Assembly: GCA_018816735.1 (NCBI GenBank)
Contig: JAHIVH010000070.1
Coordinates: forward strand, 1 to 64,000
From: Pseudomonadota bacterium
Lineage (GTDB): Bacteria > Desulfobacterota > Desulfobacteria > Desulfobacterales > JAHIVH01
Direction of reading: 5' to 3'
Length of the DNA: 64,000 nucleotides
The notes beneath the pieces were generated by a model that saw only the letters and a program-made list of their open reading frames with translations, was not told the DNA's origin and did not search any database. Positions within the stretch are counted from its first letter, which is position 1; every line of letters starts with the position of its first letter. Positions 55,135-64,000 of the stretch are shown one piece after another. The position numbers and the translations under genes were made by a program.

Positions 55135-56037
55135 TCAATACCCGAATTTCTGCAAAGCGCGTGTATCCTGGCTCCAATTCTTCTGGACCCTGACGAACAG
55201 CTTTAAAAATACTTTGGAGTCTAAGAATCTCTCTATTTCAAGCCTGGCATCCTGTCCAATCTGTTTGAGCTTTGCACCACCTTTTCCAATAATGATGCCC
55301 TTTTGAGAGTCTCTTTCCACATGAATGCATGCATGAATATCTGTTCTTCTATTTTTCACAGAAAATGACTCTATGGTCACAGCAATTGCATAGGGTATTT
55401 CCTGGCCAGTCAGCCTGAATACTTTCTCCCGTATCATTTCAGCAACGATAAATCGCTCCGTCAGATCGGTCATCGTATCTTCCGGATAAAAAGGAGGCCC
55501 TTCTGGAAGACACTGTTCCATTTTTTCAAAAAGAATGTCTACCTGATCACCATGTCTGGCTGAAATAGGCAGAATGCTTTCAAATTCATATTGATCCGCC
55601 CATTTGTCAATTAAGGGCAGAAGAAGATGTTTTTTAATCAGATCGGTCTTGTTTATAGCGAGAATGACCGGTTTGCTTTGGCTTTTCAATGTTTTTAGAA
55701 TCAAGGTTTCTGATTTTTCCTGAGGCGCTGCAGCATCAATCATGAAAAGGATCAGATCCACATCTGAAATGGTGGAAATCGCAGTCTCAACCATTTTTTC
55801 ATTCAGGAGGCCACCTGCCTTATGGATTCCAGGCGTATCAATAAAAACGATTTGAGCGGAAGCGCGATGCACAACCCCTAAAATACGATTTCGGGTTGTC
55901 TGGGGCTTTTGAGATGTAATTGATATCTTTTCCCCGAGTATTTTGTTTAAAAGCGTTGACTTCCCGGCATTAGGCGCACCAACAATCCCCACAAATCCCG
56001 ATTTGAAAACTGATTTTCCCGATATCTTGTCAGTCAC
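55135..56037 (-). CDS. era: GTPase Era
   Basis: A 300-residue GTPase that binds the 3' end of 16S rRNA and aids small-subunit maturation. The G motifs are GAPNAGKST (G1), FIDTPGIH (G3), NKTD (G4) and SARHGD (G5). The C-terminal KH domain carries IGKGGAKLKQIGQDARLEIE. GTG 56037 overlaps the engB stop (GTGACTGA) and has AGGGAGGA five bases upstream, so it is preferred to the ATG seven codons earlier; length then matches E. coli Era (301). It follows engB in an operon. Confidence 0.95.
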   Translation of the reverse strand: MTDKISGKSVFKSGFVGIVGAPNAGKSTLLNKILGEKISITSQKPQTTRNRILGVVHRASAQIVFIDTPGIHKAGGLLNEKMVETAISTISDVDLILFMIDAAAPQEKSETLILKTLKSQSKPVILAINKTDLIKKHLLLPLIDKWADQYEFESILPISARHGDQVDILFEKMEQCLPEGPPFYPEDTMTDLTERFIVAEMIREKVFRLTGQEIPYAIAVTIESFSVKNRRTDIHACIHVERDSQKGIIIGKGGAKLKQIGQDARLEIERFLDSKVFLKLFVRVQKNWSQDTRALQKFGY

Positions 56038-56650
56038 AGCTTCCTCCCTGGAATTCATCTTCCGGAACCTGGCAGAGTTTTATTATCTCTTCCCACAATC
56101 GGTCCCTTCCCATTTTTGTTTTTGACGAAAACACCACCACATCTGAGGGGTTCATTTCAAAGGCTTTTGCAAAATTATGATGATGATGTACTCTTTTGTT
56201 TGTGGAAAACTTGTCTGCCTTTGTCAATACGACAATTCTGGGAATACGGCACTGATCCAGCCAGTTAACAAGATCTTTTTCCGCCTGGCTTGGAGATTCC
56301 CTTCTTATATCCACAAGCAGCACAACACCTTTTAACTGTTCTCTTTTTGAAAGATAGGTCTCTATCATCAAGGCCCAATTTTTTTTTACGCTTTTAGGGA
56401 CTTTCGCATAACCGAATCCCGGCAGATCTACAAAAGAATAAGAATGGTTAATCTGGAAGAAATTGATAAGCTGTGTTTTTCCGGGAGTCGAACCTGTCTT
56501 GACAAGATGTTTTCTGTTGACAAGCGTATTGATGAGAGATGATTTTCCCACATTTGATCTGCCGGCAAATGCGATTTCCGGCAATTCAGGTAAAGGGTAC
56601 TGAGTGGGATTTACAGCACTTGTAATGAAATCAGCCGATATGATATTCAT
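56030..56650 (-). CDS. engB: Ribosome biogenesis GTP-binding protein EngB/YsxC
   Basis: A 206-residue GTPase needed for large ribosomal subunit assembly. Motifs are GRSNVGKSSLIN (G1), FVDLPGFGYA (G3) and TKADK (G4). Length is typical of the family. The start overlaps the aminotransferase gene by 20 bp and the end overlaps era by 8 bp with the preferred starts, so the three are translated from one message. Confidence 0.95.
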   Translation of the reverse strand: MNIISADFITSAVNPTQYPLPELPEIAFAGRSNVGKSSLINTLVNRKHLVKTGSTPGKTQLINFFQINHSYSFVDLPGFGYAKVPKSVKKNWALMIETYLSKREQLKGVVLLVDIRRESPSQAEKDLVNWLDQCRIPRIVVLTKADKFSTNKRVHHHHNFAKAFEMNPSDVVVFSSKTKMGRDRLWEEIIKLCQVPEDEFQGGSCD

Positions 56651-57794
56651 TTTTAAGGTATGCCTCCAATCTGTTCATTCCTTCTCTTAAATTCTCGATG
56701 GAGTTAGCATATGAAAAACGAAGGTAACCTTCTCCATTATCCCCAAAATCAATCCCCGGTGTAACGCCCAAATGGGCCTTTTCAAGAATATCAAAGGCGA
56801 GTTTCAGAGAGTTTCCTGACAGATGTTTTGCGTTTGCAAACACGTAAAATGCGCCTGTAGGCTCTTTGGGAATTTTAAACCCGAGTTCCTTCAGACGTTG
56901 AATAAGAAACAACCGCCTTTCGTTGTAGATGCCTCTCATTCTTAAGATATCATCACCTGCTTTTTCCAATGCCGTAATACCGGCAATCTGGACAGCCGAA
57001 TTGGCTGAAATAAAAAAATTCTGGTGAAGTTTCTGCATGGGCCGAATAAATTCCGTCGGCGCCATCAGATACCCCAGCCGTAAACCTGTCATTGCATATA
57101 ATTTCGAAAACCCGTTCAGGACAAATGCTCTATCTGTAAACTCGAGAATGGAGTGATCCTGCCCTTCATAGGTCAGGCCGTGGTATATTTCATCTGAAAT
57201 CACATGCAGGTGAGCCGCTTCCGCCAGCTCCGCGATCGCTTTCAATCTCTCTTTTGATAAATGATTTCCGGTTGGATTGGAAGGAGAGTTAACCAGGATC
57301 GCTTTTGTCTTTTTTGTAATCTTTTTTTTGACGGCATCAAGGTCGAGTTGGAATCCATCTTCCGCATGCACCGTTACCTTAACCGGCTTCCCCCCCATGT
57401 AATTGATGAAATTCGGATAGCATGCATAGTGAGGGTCGGAAAGAATCACTTCATCATCTTCTTCAATCAATGCGGAAAACAGCAAAAACATGGCTGGAGA
57501 CGTTCCGGATGTAACCACGATCCGATCCGGACTGCACATTGCATGATATGTGGTTTTGTAATGATTTGAAATCGCCTTCCTCAGTTCGAAATCACCCAGG
57601 CTGTGCGTGTAATGGGTGTATCCATCTTCTACGGCTTTTTTTACGGCATCCTTAATACACTGCGGTGTATCAAAATCCGGTTCTCCCACTTCCATGTGGA
57701 TGACGTTAATGCCTTCTCTTTCCATGGCATTGGCTTTTTCAAGAACCTCCATCACGATAAATGGTTTTATTTCAGATGCACGCTTGGTAACCAT
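56631..57794 (-). CDS. PLP-dependent class I aminotransferase
   Basis: A 387-residue aminotransferase. The N-terminal motif is HMEVGEPDFDTP. The substrate loop is NSPSNPTGNHLSKE, the PLP-contact Asp and Tyr are in ISDEIYHGL, and the Schiff-base Lys is in NGFSKLYAMTGLRLGY (about residue 235). The Arg that binds the substrate carboxylate is in YLRFSYANS. Family members include aspartate, alanine and aromatic aminotransferases; the exact substrate is undecided. The neighbouring hisG and hisI could hint at a HisC-like role, but HisC proteins look different. ATG 57794 has AGGATG upstream. Confidence 0.88.
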   Translation of the reverse strand: MVTKRASEIKPFIVMEVLEKANAMEREGINVIHMEVGEPDFDTPQCIKDAVKKAVEDGYTHYTHSLGDFELRKAISNHYKTTYHAMCSPDRIVVTSGTSPAMFLLFSALIEEDDEVILSDPHYACYPNFINYMGGKPVKVTVHAEDGFQLDLDAVKKKITKKTKAILVNSPSNPTGNHLSKERLKAIAELAEAAHLHVISDEIYHGLTYEGQDHSILEFTDRAFVLNGFSKLYAMTGLRLGYLMAPTEFIRPMQKLHQNFFISANSAVQIAGITALEKAGDDILRMRGIYNERRLFLIQRLKELGFKIPKEPTGAFYVFANAKHLSGNSLKLAFDILEKAHLGVTPGIDFGDNGEGYLRFSYANSIENLREGMNRLEAYLKNEYHIG

Positions 57795-57853
57795 AATTTC
57801 ATCCTGGCATGAATAATTCAAATTTTATAGGCATCCTTTTTTGTCTGGCCTTA

Positions 57854-58729
57854 TCAGATGACTTTATTCAAAGAATACTCGATAATTCCTTCAGCACCCC
57901 GTTTGATAAGGTCAGGGATCAGATCTCTTACAACGTCCTGATCAACAATCGTCTCCACAGACACCCAGTCTGACTGATATAAATTGGCTACGGTCGGTGC
58001 ATTAAGGCATGGCAGGCCAGATACAATTTTTTCAAGATCCTTCTGTTTAACATTCATTTTAAGGCCAACCATTTTACCAGCCAAAAGCGCCCCTTTCAAA
58101 AGCAGGGCAATCTGCTCTATCTTGTCTCTTTTTGCAGGATTTTTCCAGGCGTCGTGATTGGCGATCAATTGCGTATTGGTCTTCATCAACTCGTGAATCA
58201 CACGCAATCCGTGAGCTTTTATCGTGCTTTCCGTTTCTGTAATTTCAACGATTGCGTCTGCAAGGCCGGAGACGACTTTTGCTTCTGTAGCTCCCCATGA
58301 AAACTTGACCTTGACGTTGATTCCAAGGTTATCGAAATACCGTTTTGTAAAATTGACGAGTTCGGTGGAAATGGTTTTTCCTTCCAGATCCGCCAGTTTC
58401 TTGACAGGGGAATCATAGGCCACAGCTAAAACCCATCTGGCCGGTTTGGCGCTTACTTTAGAGTAAACCAGATCGGTTACGACATGCACATTGGACTGGT
58501 GCTCTGCAATCCAGTCCATACCGGTCAGTCCCACATCAAGTGTTCCGGTTTCCACATTCAGCGCCATTTCCTGAGCCCGGCAAAGGGCACATTCTATTGA
58601 ATCGTCATTGATCTGGGGGAAATAGCTTCTGCCGCTTACGGAAATTTTCCAGCCGGATTTCTTGAAAAGATCAATCGTTGCATTCTGAAGACTTCCTTTT
58701 GGAATTCCCAATCTCAATTTGCTAGTCAT
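57854..58729 (-). CDS. hisG: ATP phosphoribosyltransferase, long form
   Basis: A 291-residue first enzyme of histidine synthesis, joining ATP and PRPP. N-terminal [20 protein letters not shown] and the PRPP-binding segment [20 protein letters not shown] are typical. The extra C-terminal domain of about 80 residues ([20 protein letters not shown]) is the histidine-binding regulatory domain of the long, HisZ-independent form. The start overlaps the hisI stop by 4 bp. Confidence 0.96.
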   Translation of the reverse strand: MTSKLRLGIPKGSLQNATIDLFKKSGWKISVSGRSYFPQINDDSIECALCRAQEMALNVETGTLDVGLTGMDWIAEHQSNVHVVTDLVYSKVSAKPARWVLAVAYDSPVKKLADLEGKTISTELVNFTKRYFDNLGINVKVKFSWGATEAKVVSGLADAIVEITETESTIKAHGLRVIHELMKTNTQLIANHDAWKNPAKRDKIEQIALLLKGALLAGKMVGLKMNVKQKDLEKIVSGLPCLNAPTVANLYQSDWVSVETIVDQDVVRDLIPDLIKRGAEGIIEYSLNKVI

Positions 58730-59106
58730 TTTTTATATACCTCCCTTGGATCAAAAACCGGTGTTTCAACGATTTCTGCTTTGCCATTTTCCACTTTTCT
58801 GTAAAAACAACTCCGGTAGCCTTCATGGCAGGCAGCATCCCCTTTTTGCACAACCTTTAAAAGGACCGTATCGTTGTCGCAATCGATTCGGATTTCCTTT
58901 ACGATCTGCTCATGTCCCGAGGTCCCACCTTTGACCCACAATTTTTTTCTTGACCGGCTGAAATATGTCGCTTTTCCGGAAGCCAGTGTCATTTCCCAGG
59001 CATCTTCATTCATAAAAGCGACCATCAGGACTTCATTGGATGAAAAATCCTGGGTCACAACAGGTAATAAACCATCGAATTTTGAAAAATCTAGTTTTAT
59101 CGTCAT
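58726..59106 (-). CDS. hisI: Phosphoribosyl-AMP cyclohydrolase
   Basis: A 126-residue monofunctional HisI that opens the adenine ring of PR-AMP. Conserved elements are [40 protein letters not shown], the metal-binding [12 protein letters not shown] and the zinc Cys in [12 protein letters not shown]. The HisE part is absent, so a separate hisE is expected elsewhere. First gene of the minus-strand operon running to the HNH gene. Confidence 0.96.
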   Translation of the reverse strand: MTIKLDFSKFDGLLPVVTQDFSSNEVLMVAFMNEDAWEMTLASGKATYFSRSRKKLWVKGGTSGHEQIVKEIRIDCDNDTVLLKVVQKGDAACHEGYRSCFYRKVENGKAEIVETPVFDPREVYKK

Positions 59107-59405
59107 CTATCCACCGCTAAAAAACCGTATCATCATTATGGGTTACTCAATAAAAACCTTTCAGGCATTATACTGAATTACAAAACTAAACCTTAAATAA
59201 TATTCACTCAATAATGCAAAGTCAATTTTTTTTTAAATACAATGCTTAAAATGGCCGAAATATTAGTGCGTGTCTAAATTCCGGCATTTAGCTCCTTGCC
59301 TTAAAACACAATGTCTGATACATAGATTTTTAAATAAATTTAGGCTGTTTTATTGTATTAACCAAAAAGAAACCTTAAATACCAACTGCGTTCCAGGTAA
59401 TTCAT
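59107..59405. other. Divergent intergenic region between hisI and the PBP gene
   Basis: About 300 AT-rich bases between divergent genes. No RNA gene, repeat or confident promoter was recognised. Confidence 0.4.
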
Positions 59406-61811
59406 ATGCCAAAACAGAAAAGCAAGTCCCAGGTCCTAAAAAAACGGGCCAGACGAAAAAATGGGGGCATCTTGTCCAGAATATTAAAACTTTTTGGCTG
59501 GTTGATTATTCTGGCTGCCATTTCCGCAATCGTAGGCTTCTCGTGTATTTATTTATACGTAAGTAAGGAACTCCCCAAAATATCCACACTTAAGGACTAC
59601 CGCCCCCCAACCATAACAACCGTATATTCAGATGACGAAAGAAAAATCGCAGAATTTTACAAGGAACGTCGCATTGTTGTGCCTCTGGGTGAAATGCCTG
59701 AAATGCTTATCGAGGCATTTATCGCAGCTGAAGATTCAAGATTTTTTCAGCACAAGGGGATCGACTTTTTAAGTATATTCAGAGCATTTTTCAAAAATAT
59801 CGAAGCTGGCACAGTTGTTCAGGGAGGAAGCACCATAACCCAGCAGGTCACCAAATCATTTTTCCTGACGCCTGAGAGAAGCTATGAAAGAAAACTGAAA
59901 GAAGCTATTTTGGCATACAGACTGGATAAAACATTCTCCAAGGAAGAAATTCTCTACCTTTACCTGAATCAGATTTATCTGGGTCATGGCGCCTATGGCA
60001 TAGAAGCCGCGGCTGAAAACTATTTCGGTAAAACAGTAAAGGAGATCAACCTGGCAGAGTGTGCCATGCTTGCAGGACTTCCCCAGGCACCCAGCAGGTA
60101 TTCTCCTTTTAGGCATCCGGAAAGGGCCAAACAACGTCAGATTTATGTATTGATCCGTATGGAAGAAGAAGAATATATCACCAATCTTCAAGCCACAGAA
60201 GCGATCAACACGCCCCTCGATATAAAACCCAGAAAGAACTGGTTCATTGAAAAAGTACCTTACTATACCGAACATGCCAGGAGATATGTGGAAAAAAAAT
60301 ATGGTGCGGAAATGCTTTATACCGGAGGCCTTCAGATATTTACGGCAGTCAATATTGAAATTCAGAAAATTGGTCTTGAGGCCGTTTTAGATGGATTGCA
60401 TGCGGTTGATAAACGTCAGGGGTACAGAGGCCCGCTAAAAACAATCCAACCCGAAGACATGGAAACCTTTTCAAAAACCGTTCAGGAGGCTATCGACGAA
60501 ACACCGCTTGAAGAAGGGCGGGTTATTGAGGGTGTTGTTATTGAAGTGAATGATGCGGAAAAATATACGCTGGTAAGAATGGGAAGTGCTTATGGCAAAA
60601 TCATGTTTGATACCATGAAATGGGCCCGAAAACCAAACCCGGAGGTCGCCCCGTGGGAATTCAAGATTTCAAAGCCCGGGGACGCCCTTCATGTCGATGA
60701 TGTCATCCAGGTTAAAATCCTGAGCAAAATGGAAGATGAAGATCTCTGGGTGCTTTCACTCGAACAGGAACCAGCCGTTCAAGCTGCACTGCTCATGATG
60801 GAAGCGGAAACCGGATATGTTAAAGCAATGGTAGGCGGAAAAGATTTTAAAGACAGTGAATTTAACCGGGCCATTCAAGCACGCAGGCAGCCCGGATCGG
60901 CTTTCAAACCCATTGTATATGCCGCTGCGCTTGACAAAGGATATACGCCCGCAACCGTAATTATCGATTCGCCGGTCATCTTTGAGGATGCTGAAAGAGA
61001 TTTTATCTGGAAACCGAAAAATTATGCCAACCAGTTTTATGGCCCCACCTTAATGAGGGAAGCGATGGCCAAATCAAGAAATGTCGTCACCATTAAAATT
61101 CTGATGGATATTGGCATCGATTATGTGATCGATTATGCGAGAAAACTCGGCATCACATCAACTATCAGCCGGGATCTTTCCATTGCCCTGGGGTCTTCGG
61201 GCATGTCTCTTCTTGAAATTGTGAGAGCCTATTCTGTTTTCGATAATCTGGGGTACCTTGTTGAACCGATTTTTATAACAAAAATTCTGGACCGGGATGG
61301 TAATATTCTTGAAGAGAACATACAAAAAAAAGAAAAAGTCATTGAAAAAAATACCGCCTATATCATGACAAGCCTTTTGGAAAGTGTGGTTAAACAAGGC
61401 ACCGGACATCGTGCAAAGGAACTCAACAGGCCGGTGGCCGGAAAAACCGGAACCACTAATAATCTGCATGATGCCTGGTTTGTTGGATACACGCCTCGTT
61501 ATGTCACAGGGACCTGGGTTGGATTTGATGAAGAGGGGCCTTTGGGCAAAGGCGAAACCGGTTCCAGAGCCGCCAGTCCTATATGGATTGAATTTATGAA
61601 AGAAATATTAAAAGACAAGCCTGTCAGAGTCTTTCAAGTACCCGAAGGTGTTGTTTTCTCAAAAATTGATGCAGAAACCGGCCTCCTGCCTATTCCGGAA
61701 TCCCAAAAAACGATATTCGAATGTTTCAAGGAAGGAACCATACCAACGGAATATACGCAGAAACCCGATGCAATCAACGACTCAGCCCAGTTTTTTAAGC
61801 TGGAAATGTAA
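59406..61811 (+). CDS. mrcA: Class A penicillin-binding protein 1A
   Basis: An 801-residue bifunctional peptidoglycan synthase. One membrane anchor lies at about residues 30-53 (LIILAAISAIVGFSCIYLYV). The GT51 glycosyltransferase domain has catalytic Glu in FIAAEDSRFFQHKG (about 108) and GGSTITQQVTKSFFL. An OB-like insert follows (about 300-450). The transpeptidase has the serine motif in PGSAFKP (about 498), SRN in AKSRNVVTI and KTG in AGKTGTTNN. A very basic cytosolic N-terminus precedes the anchor (KQKSKSQVLKKRARRKN). It is followed 86 bp later by the yifB-like gene. Confidence 0.95.
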   Translation: MPKQKSKSQVLKKRARRKNGGILSRILKLFGWLIILAAISAIVGFSCIYLYVSKELPKISTLKDYRPPTITTVYSDDERKIAEFYKERRIVVPLGEMPEMLIEAFIAAEDSRFFQHKGIDFLSIFRAFFKNIEAGTVVQGGSTITQQVTKSFFLTPERSYERKLKEAILAYRLDKTFSKEEILYLYLNQIYLGHGAYGIEAAAENYFGKTVKEINLAECAMLAGLPQAPSRYSPFRHPERAKQRQIYVLIRMEEEEYITNLQATEAINTPLDIKPRKNWFIEKVPYYTEHARRYVEKKYGAEMLYTGGLQIFTAVNIEIQKIGLEAVLDGLHAVDKRQGYRGPLKTIQPEDMETFSKTVQEAIDETPLEEGRVIEGVVIEVNDAEKYTLVRMGSAYGKIMFDTMKWARKPNPEVAPWEFKISKPGDALHVDDVIQVKILSKMEDEDLWVLSLEQEPAVQAALLMMEAETGYVKAMVGGKDFKDSEFNRAIQARRQPGSAFKPIVYAAALDKGYTPATVIIDSPVIFEDAERDFIWKPKNYANQFYGPTLMREAMAKSRNVVTIKILMDIGIDYVIDYARKLGITSTISRDLSIALGSSGMSLLEIVRAYSVFDNLGYLVEPIFITKILDRDGNILEENIQKKEKVIEKNTAYIMTSLLESVVKQGTGHRAKELNRPVAGKTGTTNNLHDAWFVGYTPRYVTGTWVGFDEEGPLGKGETGSRAASPIWIEFMKEILKDKPVRVFQVPEGVVFSKIDAETGLLPIPESQKTIFECFKEGTIPTEYTQKPDAINDSAQFFKLEM

Positions 61812-61897
61812 CGGTGATAATGACAGCCTGATGATTCTGATATTACGGCGCACTCAACTTTTTCTGACATCAGGGTAAAAAAACCAGGAGTGACAAT

Positions 61898-63427
61898 TTG
61901 CTGGCAAAAGTTCTTAGCAGTTCAGTTATCGGTGTGGATGCCCACAAAATAGATGTGGAAGTAGATGTGTCATCCGGGTTACCGGTCTTTAATATTGTGG
62001 GACTTCCTGAGACTTCAGTCAAAGAGAGCAAAGAGCGGGTCAAGTCTGCCATAAAAAATTCCGGTTATTCCTTTCCTATGGATAGAATTACGGTAAACCT
62101 TGCGCCTGCAGATATCAAGAAGGAAGGTACCGGATTTGATCTTCCCATTGCCATAGGCGTTCTTGCAGCCACAGGTGCTGTACCTGCGGATTATTTTAAA
62201 ACGCATCTGATAATAGGAGAATTATCACTTGATGGAACTATAAAACCCATAAGAGGCTCTCTCCCTGCTGCCATCATGGCAAAAAATAAAAATTGCACTG
62301 GCATTATCGTCCCTCGGGATAATGGGGCTGAAGCATCTGTTGTGCAGGATATTTCCGTATATCCGGCAGGCCACCTTTCAGAAGTGGTGGATTTCTTAAG
62401 AGGCCTGAATCCGATCGAAACCTTAAAAACAGATATATCGGAACTATTTAAAAAATCATCTGAAGACCCCCTTGATTTCTCAGATGTCGTTGGCCAGGAG
62501 CATGTGAAACGTGCGTTGGAAATTGCCGTAAGCGGCTTTCACAATCTCCTGATGATCGGACCGCCAGGCACTGGAAAAACAATGCTTGCCAGGCGTCTCT
62601 CTTCAATCATGCCACCCATGATAATCGATGAAGCCATGGATACAACAAAGATATTTTCTGTTTCTGGAAAACTTGGCATAAACGAAGCCCTGGTAACGCA
62701 AAGGCCATTTAGGGCACCGCATCATACCATATCAGATGCCGGGCTAATTGGAGGTGGCCATATCCCTAAACCGGGAGAAGTCAGTCTTGCCCATAATGGT
62801 GTTCTGTTTCTTGATGAATTCCCCGAGTTCAGAAAAAATGTTCTGGAAGCACTGAGACAACCGCTTGAAGACCACCATGTGACCATATCACGTGCGGCCA
62901 CAACCCTTTCCTACCCGTCCAGTTTCATGCTGGTTGGGGCCATGAATCCCTGTCCCTGCGGGTTTATGCTATCGCCTTTCAAAGAATGCACCTGCTCTCT
63001 TTCGCAAATCAAAAGGTATCGTGCCAAGCTATCCGGCCCCCTTCTTGACCGGATAGATATTCATGTGGAAGTGCCTGCCGTCCCCTATAACAAGTTAATG
63101 AACCAGTCCAAAGAGGAATCATCTGCTGAAATCAGAAAACGGGTTATGGCATCCCGGCAAATACAGTTGAAACGATTCAACCGGTCAAAAGTTATTTGTA
63201 ATTCCCGCATGAGCAACAGACATATTAAAAAATATTGCGAACTTGATACAACCAGCCAAAATCTGCTTTTATCTGCCATGGAACGGTTGGGTCTGTCTGC
63301 CCGGGCGTATAACCGGATATTAAAAATATCAAGAACGATTGCAGACCTTGATGGTAAAACAGATATTTCTCCGGAACATATATCCGAAGCTATTCAATAT
63401 CGAAGCCTTGACAGGGAAACCCTGTAA
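61898..63427 (+). CDS. comM: YifB/ComM-family Mg-chelatase-like AAA+ ATPase
   Basis: A 509-residue AAA+ protein. The N-terminal S5-like/ChlI domain has GLPVFNIVGLPETSVKESKE and VNLAPADIKKEGTGFDLPIA. The AAA domain has Walker A IGPPGTGKTM (about residue 225) and Walker B VLFLDEFPEF. The PCPCGF cysteines and C-terminal SARAYNRILKISRTIADLDG are family markers. ComM helps branch migration of incoming DNA in natural transformation, but the gene is widespread in non-competent bacteria. TTG start with CAGGAG seven bases upstream and no better alternative. Confidence 0.9.
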   Translation: MLAKVLSSSVIGVDAHKIDVEVDVSSGLPVFNIVGLPETSVKESKERVKSAIKNSGYSFPMDRITVNLAPADIKKEGTGFDLPIAIGVLAATGAVPADYFKTHLIIGELSLDGTIKPIRGSLPAAIMAKNKNCTGIIVPRDNGAEASVVQDISVYPAGHLSEVVDFLRGLNPIETLKTDISELFKKSSEDPLDFSDVVGQEHVKRALEIAVSGFHNLLMIGPPGTGKTMLARRLSSIMPPMIIDEAMDTTKIFSVSGKLGINEALVTQRPFRAPHHTISDAGLIGGGHIPKPGEVSLAHNGVLFLDEFPEFRKNVLEALRQPLEDHHVTISRAATTLSYPSSFMLVGAMNPCPCGFMLSPFKECTCSLSQIKRYRAKLSGPLLDRIDIHVEVPAVPYNKLMNQSKEESSAEIRKRVMASRQIQLKRFNRSKVICNSRMSNRHIKKYCELDTTSQNLLLSAMERLGLSARAYNRILKISRTIADLDGKTDISPEHISEAIQYRSLDRETL

Positions 63428-63457
63428 GTTTTTTCTCTCCACCTGTAGTGATTGTTT

Positions 63458-64000
63458 TTAATCTTCCTCATCACCACTTTCCCATTCCTTTATATATTTG
63501 TTAACTGTCCTGCGATCGAGTTTGGTGCGTCTGGCCACTTCCTCAATGGTTGCGTATCGATCATGAAGAAGACGGCAGTAGCCGGAAAGAAGTTTATTGG
63601 CAGGAATATTGCCATTATCGATACCTGAAAACAGTTGAGACATGAGATCATAACCATAGATTTTCTGATCGCCCATATACTCCTGTTTCAAAAGAACCCT
63701 TCTTGCGCACTGTTCAAGTTCTCTGACGTTGCCATGCCATGGGTAGTCCAGCCCCAATTGTTTGTCAATCACCTGACGAACCATTTGCACAAGCTCCGGA
63801 GAATCCCGTCCAACCATTCTTTTTATGATAAACTGAATCAGATGATCAAGTTCTCCGGTATCTTCGCAAATACGCTGCCTGAGTGATGGAACCATGATCA
63901 CATCCGAGCTTAAGCGATAATAGAAATCATCCCTGAAAATGCCTTTGTTCCTGAGTTCGTTAAGGGATCGGTTTGTCGCAGCGATGACACGTCCGGAAAA
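63458..64000 (-). CDS. Sigma-54-dependent transcriptional regulator, C-terminal part (runs off window)
   Basis: An open frame of 180 residues enters from the right edge and stops at 63458. It begins inside the sigma-54 AAA+ domain (GRVIAATNRSLNELRNKGIF, then RDDFYYRLSSD, the usual end of this domain with the sensor Arg). It continues through YPWHGNVRELEQCARRVLL and ends with a helix-turn-helix ATIEEVARRTKLDRRTVNKY. The N-terminal sensor and Walker A motif lie outside the window. The HTH is not of the common Fis type. It converges on comM with 30 bp between. Confidence 0.85.
   Translation of the reverse strand, partial: FSGRVIAATNRSLNELRNKGIFRDDFYYRLSSDVIMVPSLRQRICEDTGELDHLIQFIIKRMVGRDSPELVQMVRQVIDKQLGLDYPWHGNVRELEQCARRVLLKQEYMGDQKIYGYDLMSQLFSGIDNGNIPANKLLSGYCRLLHDRYATIEEVARRTKLDRRTVNKYIKEWESGDEED

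Noticed and set aside
1..64000. tRNA, rRNA, CRISPR array, prophage or replication origin
   Set aside because: Gaps between genes were read on both strands and none showed a cloverleaf, repeat-spacer array, integrase or DnaA-box cluster; short ncRNAs cannot be excluded by eye.

Overview
The window looks like a chromosomal segment of a free-living Gram-negative bacterium, most likely a Desulfobacteraceae-type member of the Desulfobacterota (former Deltaproteobacteria). This is inferred from gene content only: many PAS hybrid kinases, sigma-54 regulators, LPP20-type and CHASE2-cyclase proteins, a C-terminal CxxC/CPxC sensor tail, a CFIATAAYGS-like sorting motif and an apparent selenoprotein. No rRNA, tRNA or CRISPR array was seen.

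Layout. 0-4 kb: the 3' end of an IS630-type transposase, then a secreted NHL-repeat protein and a chemoreceptor. 3.9-12.7 kb: a seven-gene minus-strand operon behind a good sigma-70 promoter. It encodes a CHASE2 adenylate/guanylate cyclase, SpoIID/LytB, a Tat-exported amidase with TPRs, a TPR protein, an LPP20-like protein, a TPR-SLH lipoprotein and a FecR-domain protein, so it couples cyclic-nucleotide signalling to peptidoglycan/envelope remodelling. 12.9-21.7 kb: DNA polymerase IV, a NifA-like sigma-54 activator, and glnE-glnD plus a small acidic/basic protein (nitrogen control). 21.9-28.4 kb: a PAS hybrid kinase, an M20 peptidase, an MscS channel and a short graveyard of gene remnants (MBL-fold, TauE/SafE, DUF488) around one orphan secreted protein.

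28.5-40.2 kb: carA-carB-purF, a cyclic-nucleotide-binding protein, a radical SAM protein, a second PAS hybrid kinase, then hisD and a MarR regulator on the other strand. 40.5-46.3 kb: an alpha/alpha-toroid protein, a small protein, an SDR and a helical protein with a zinc-ribbon-like tail. These converge on a C_GCAxxG_C_C-family gene, followed by a membrane PP2C phosphatase. 46.4-54.8 kb: an alpha/beta-hydrolase lipoprotein, a DUF1848 protein, Dus, a large secreted PKD/FecR-like protein, queF, a small membrane protein and a coiled-coil/HTH protein behind a terminator-containing leader. 54.8-59.1 kb: the operon hisI-hisG-aminotransferase-engB-era-HNH. 59.4-64 kb: class A PBP, YifB/ComM and the start-truncated end of a sigma-54 regulator.

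The most notable observation is at 43595-44563. The C_GCAxxG_C_C gene reads through an in-frame TGA at codon 23, followed by a perfect 7-bp hairpin with a GGA loop whose loop starts 26 nt downstream. An internal tandem duplication aligns the TGA without gaps with a cysteine of the second copy. This is strong sequence evidence for a selenocysteine protein whose N-terminus ordinary gene calling would lose.
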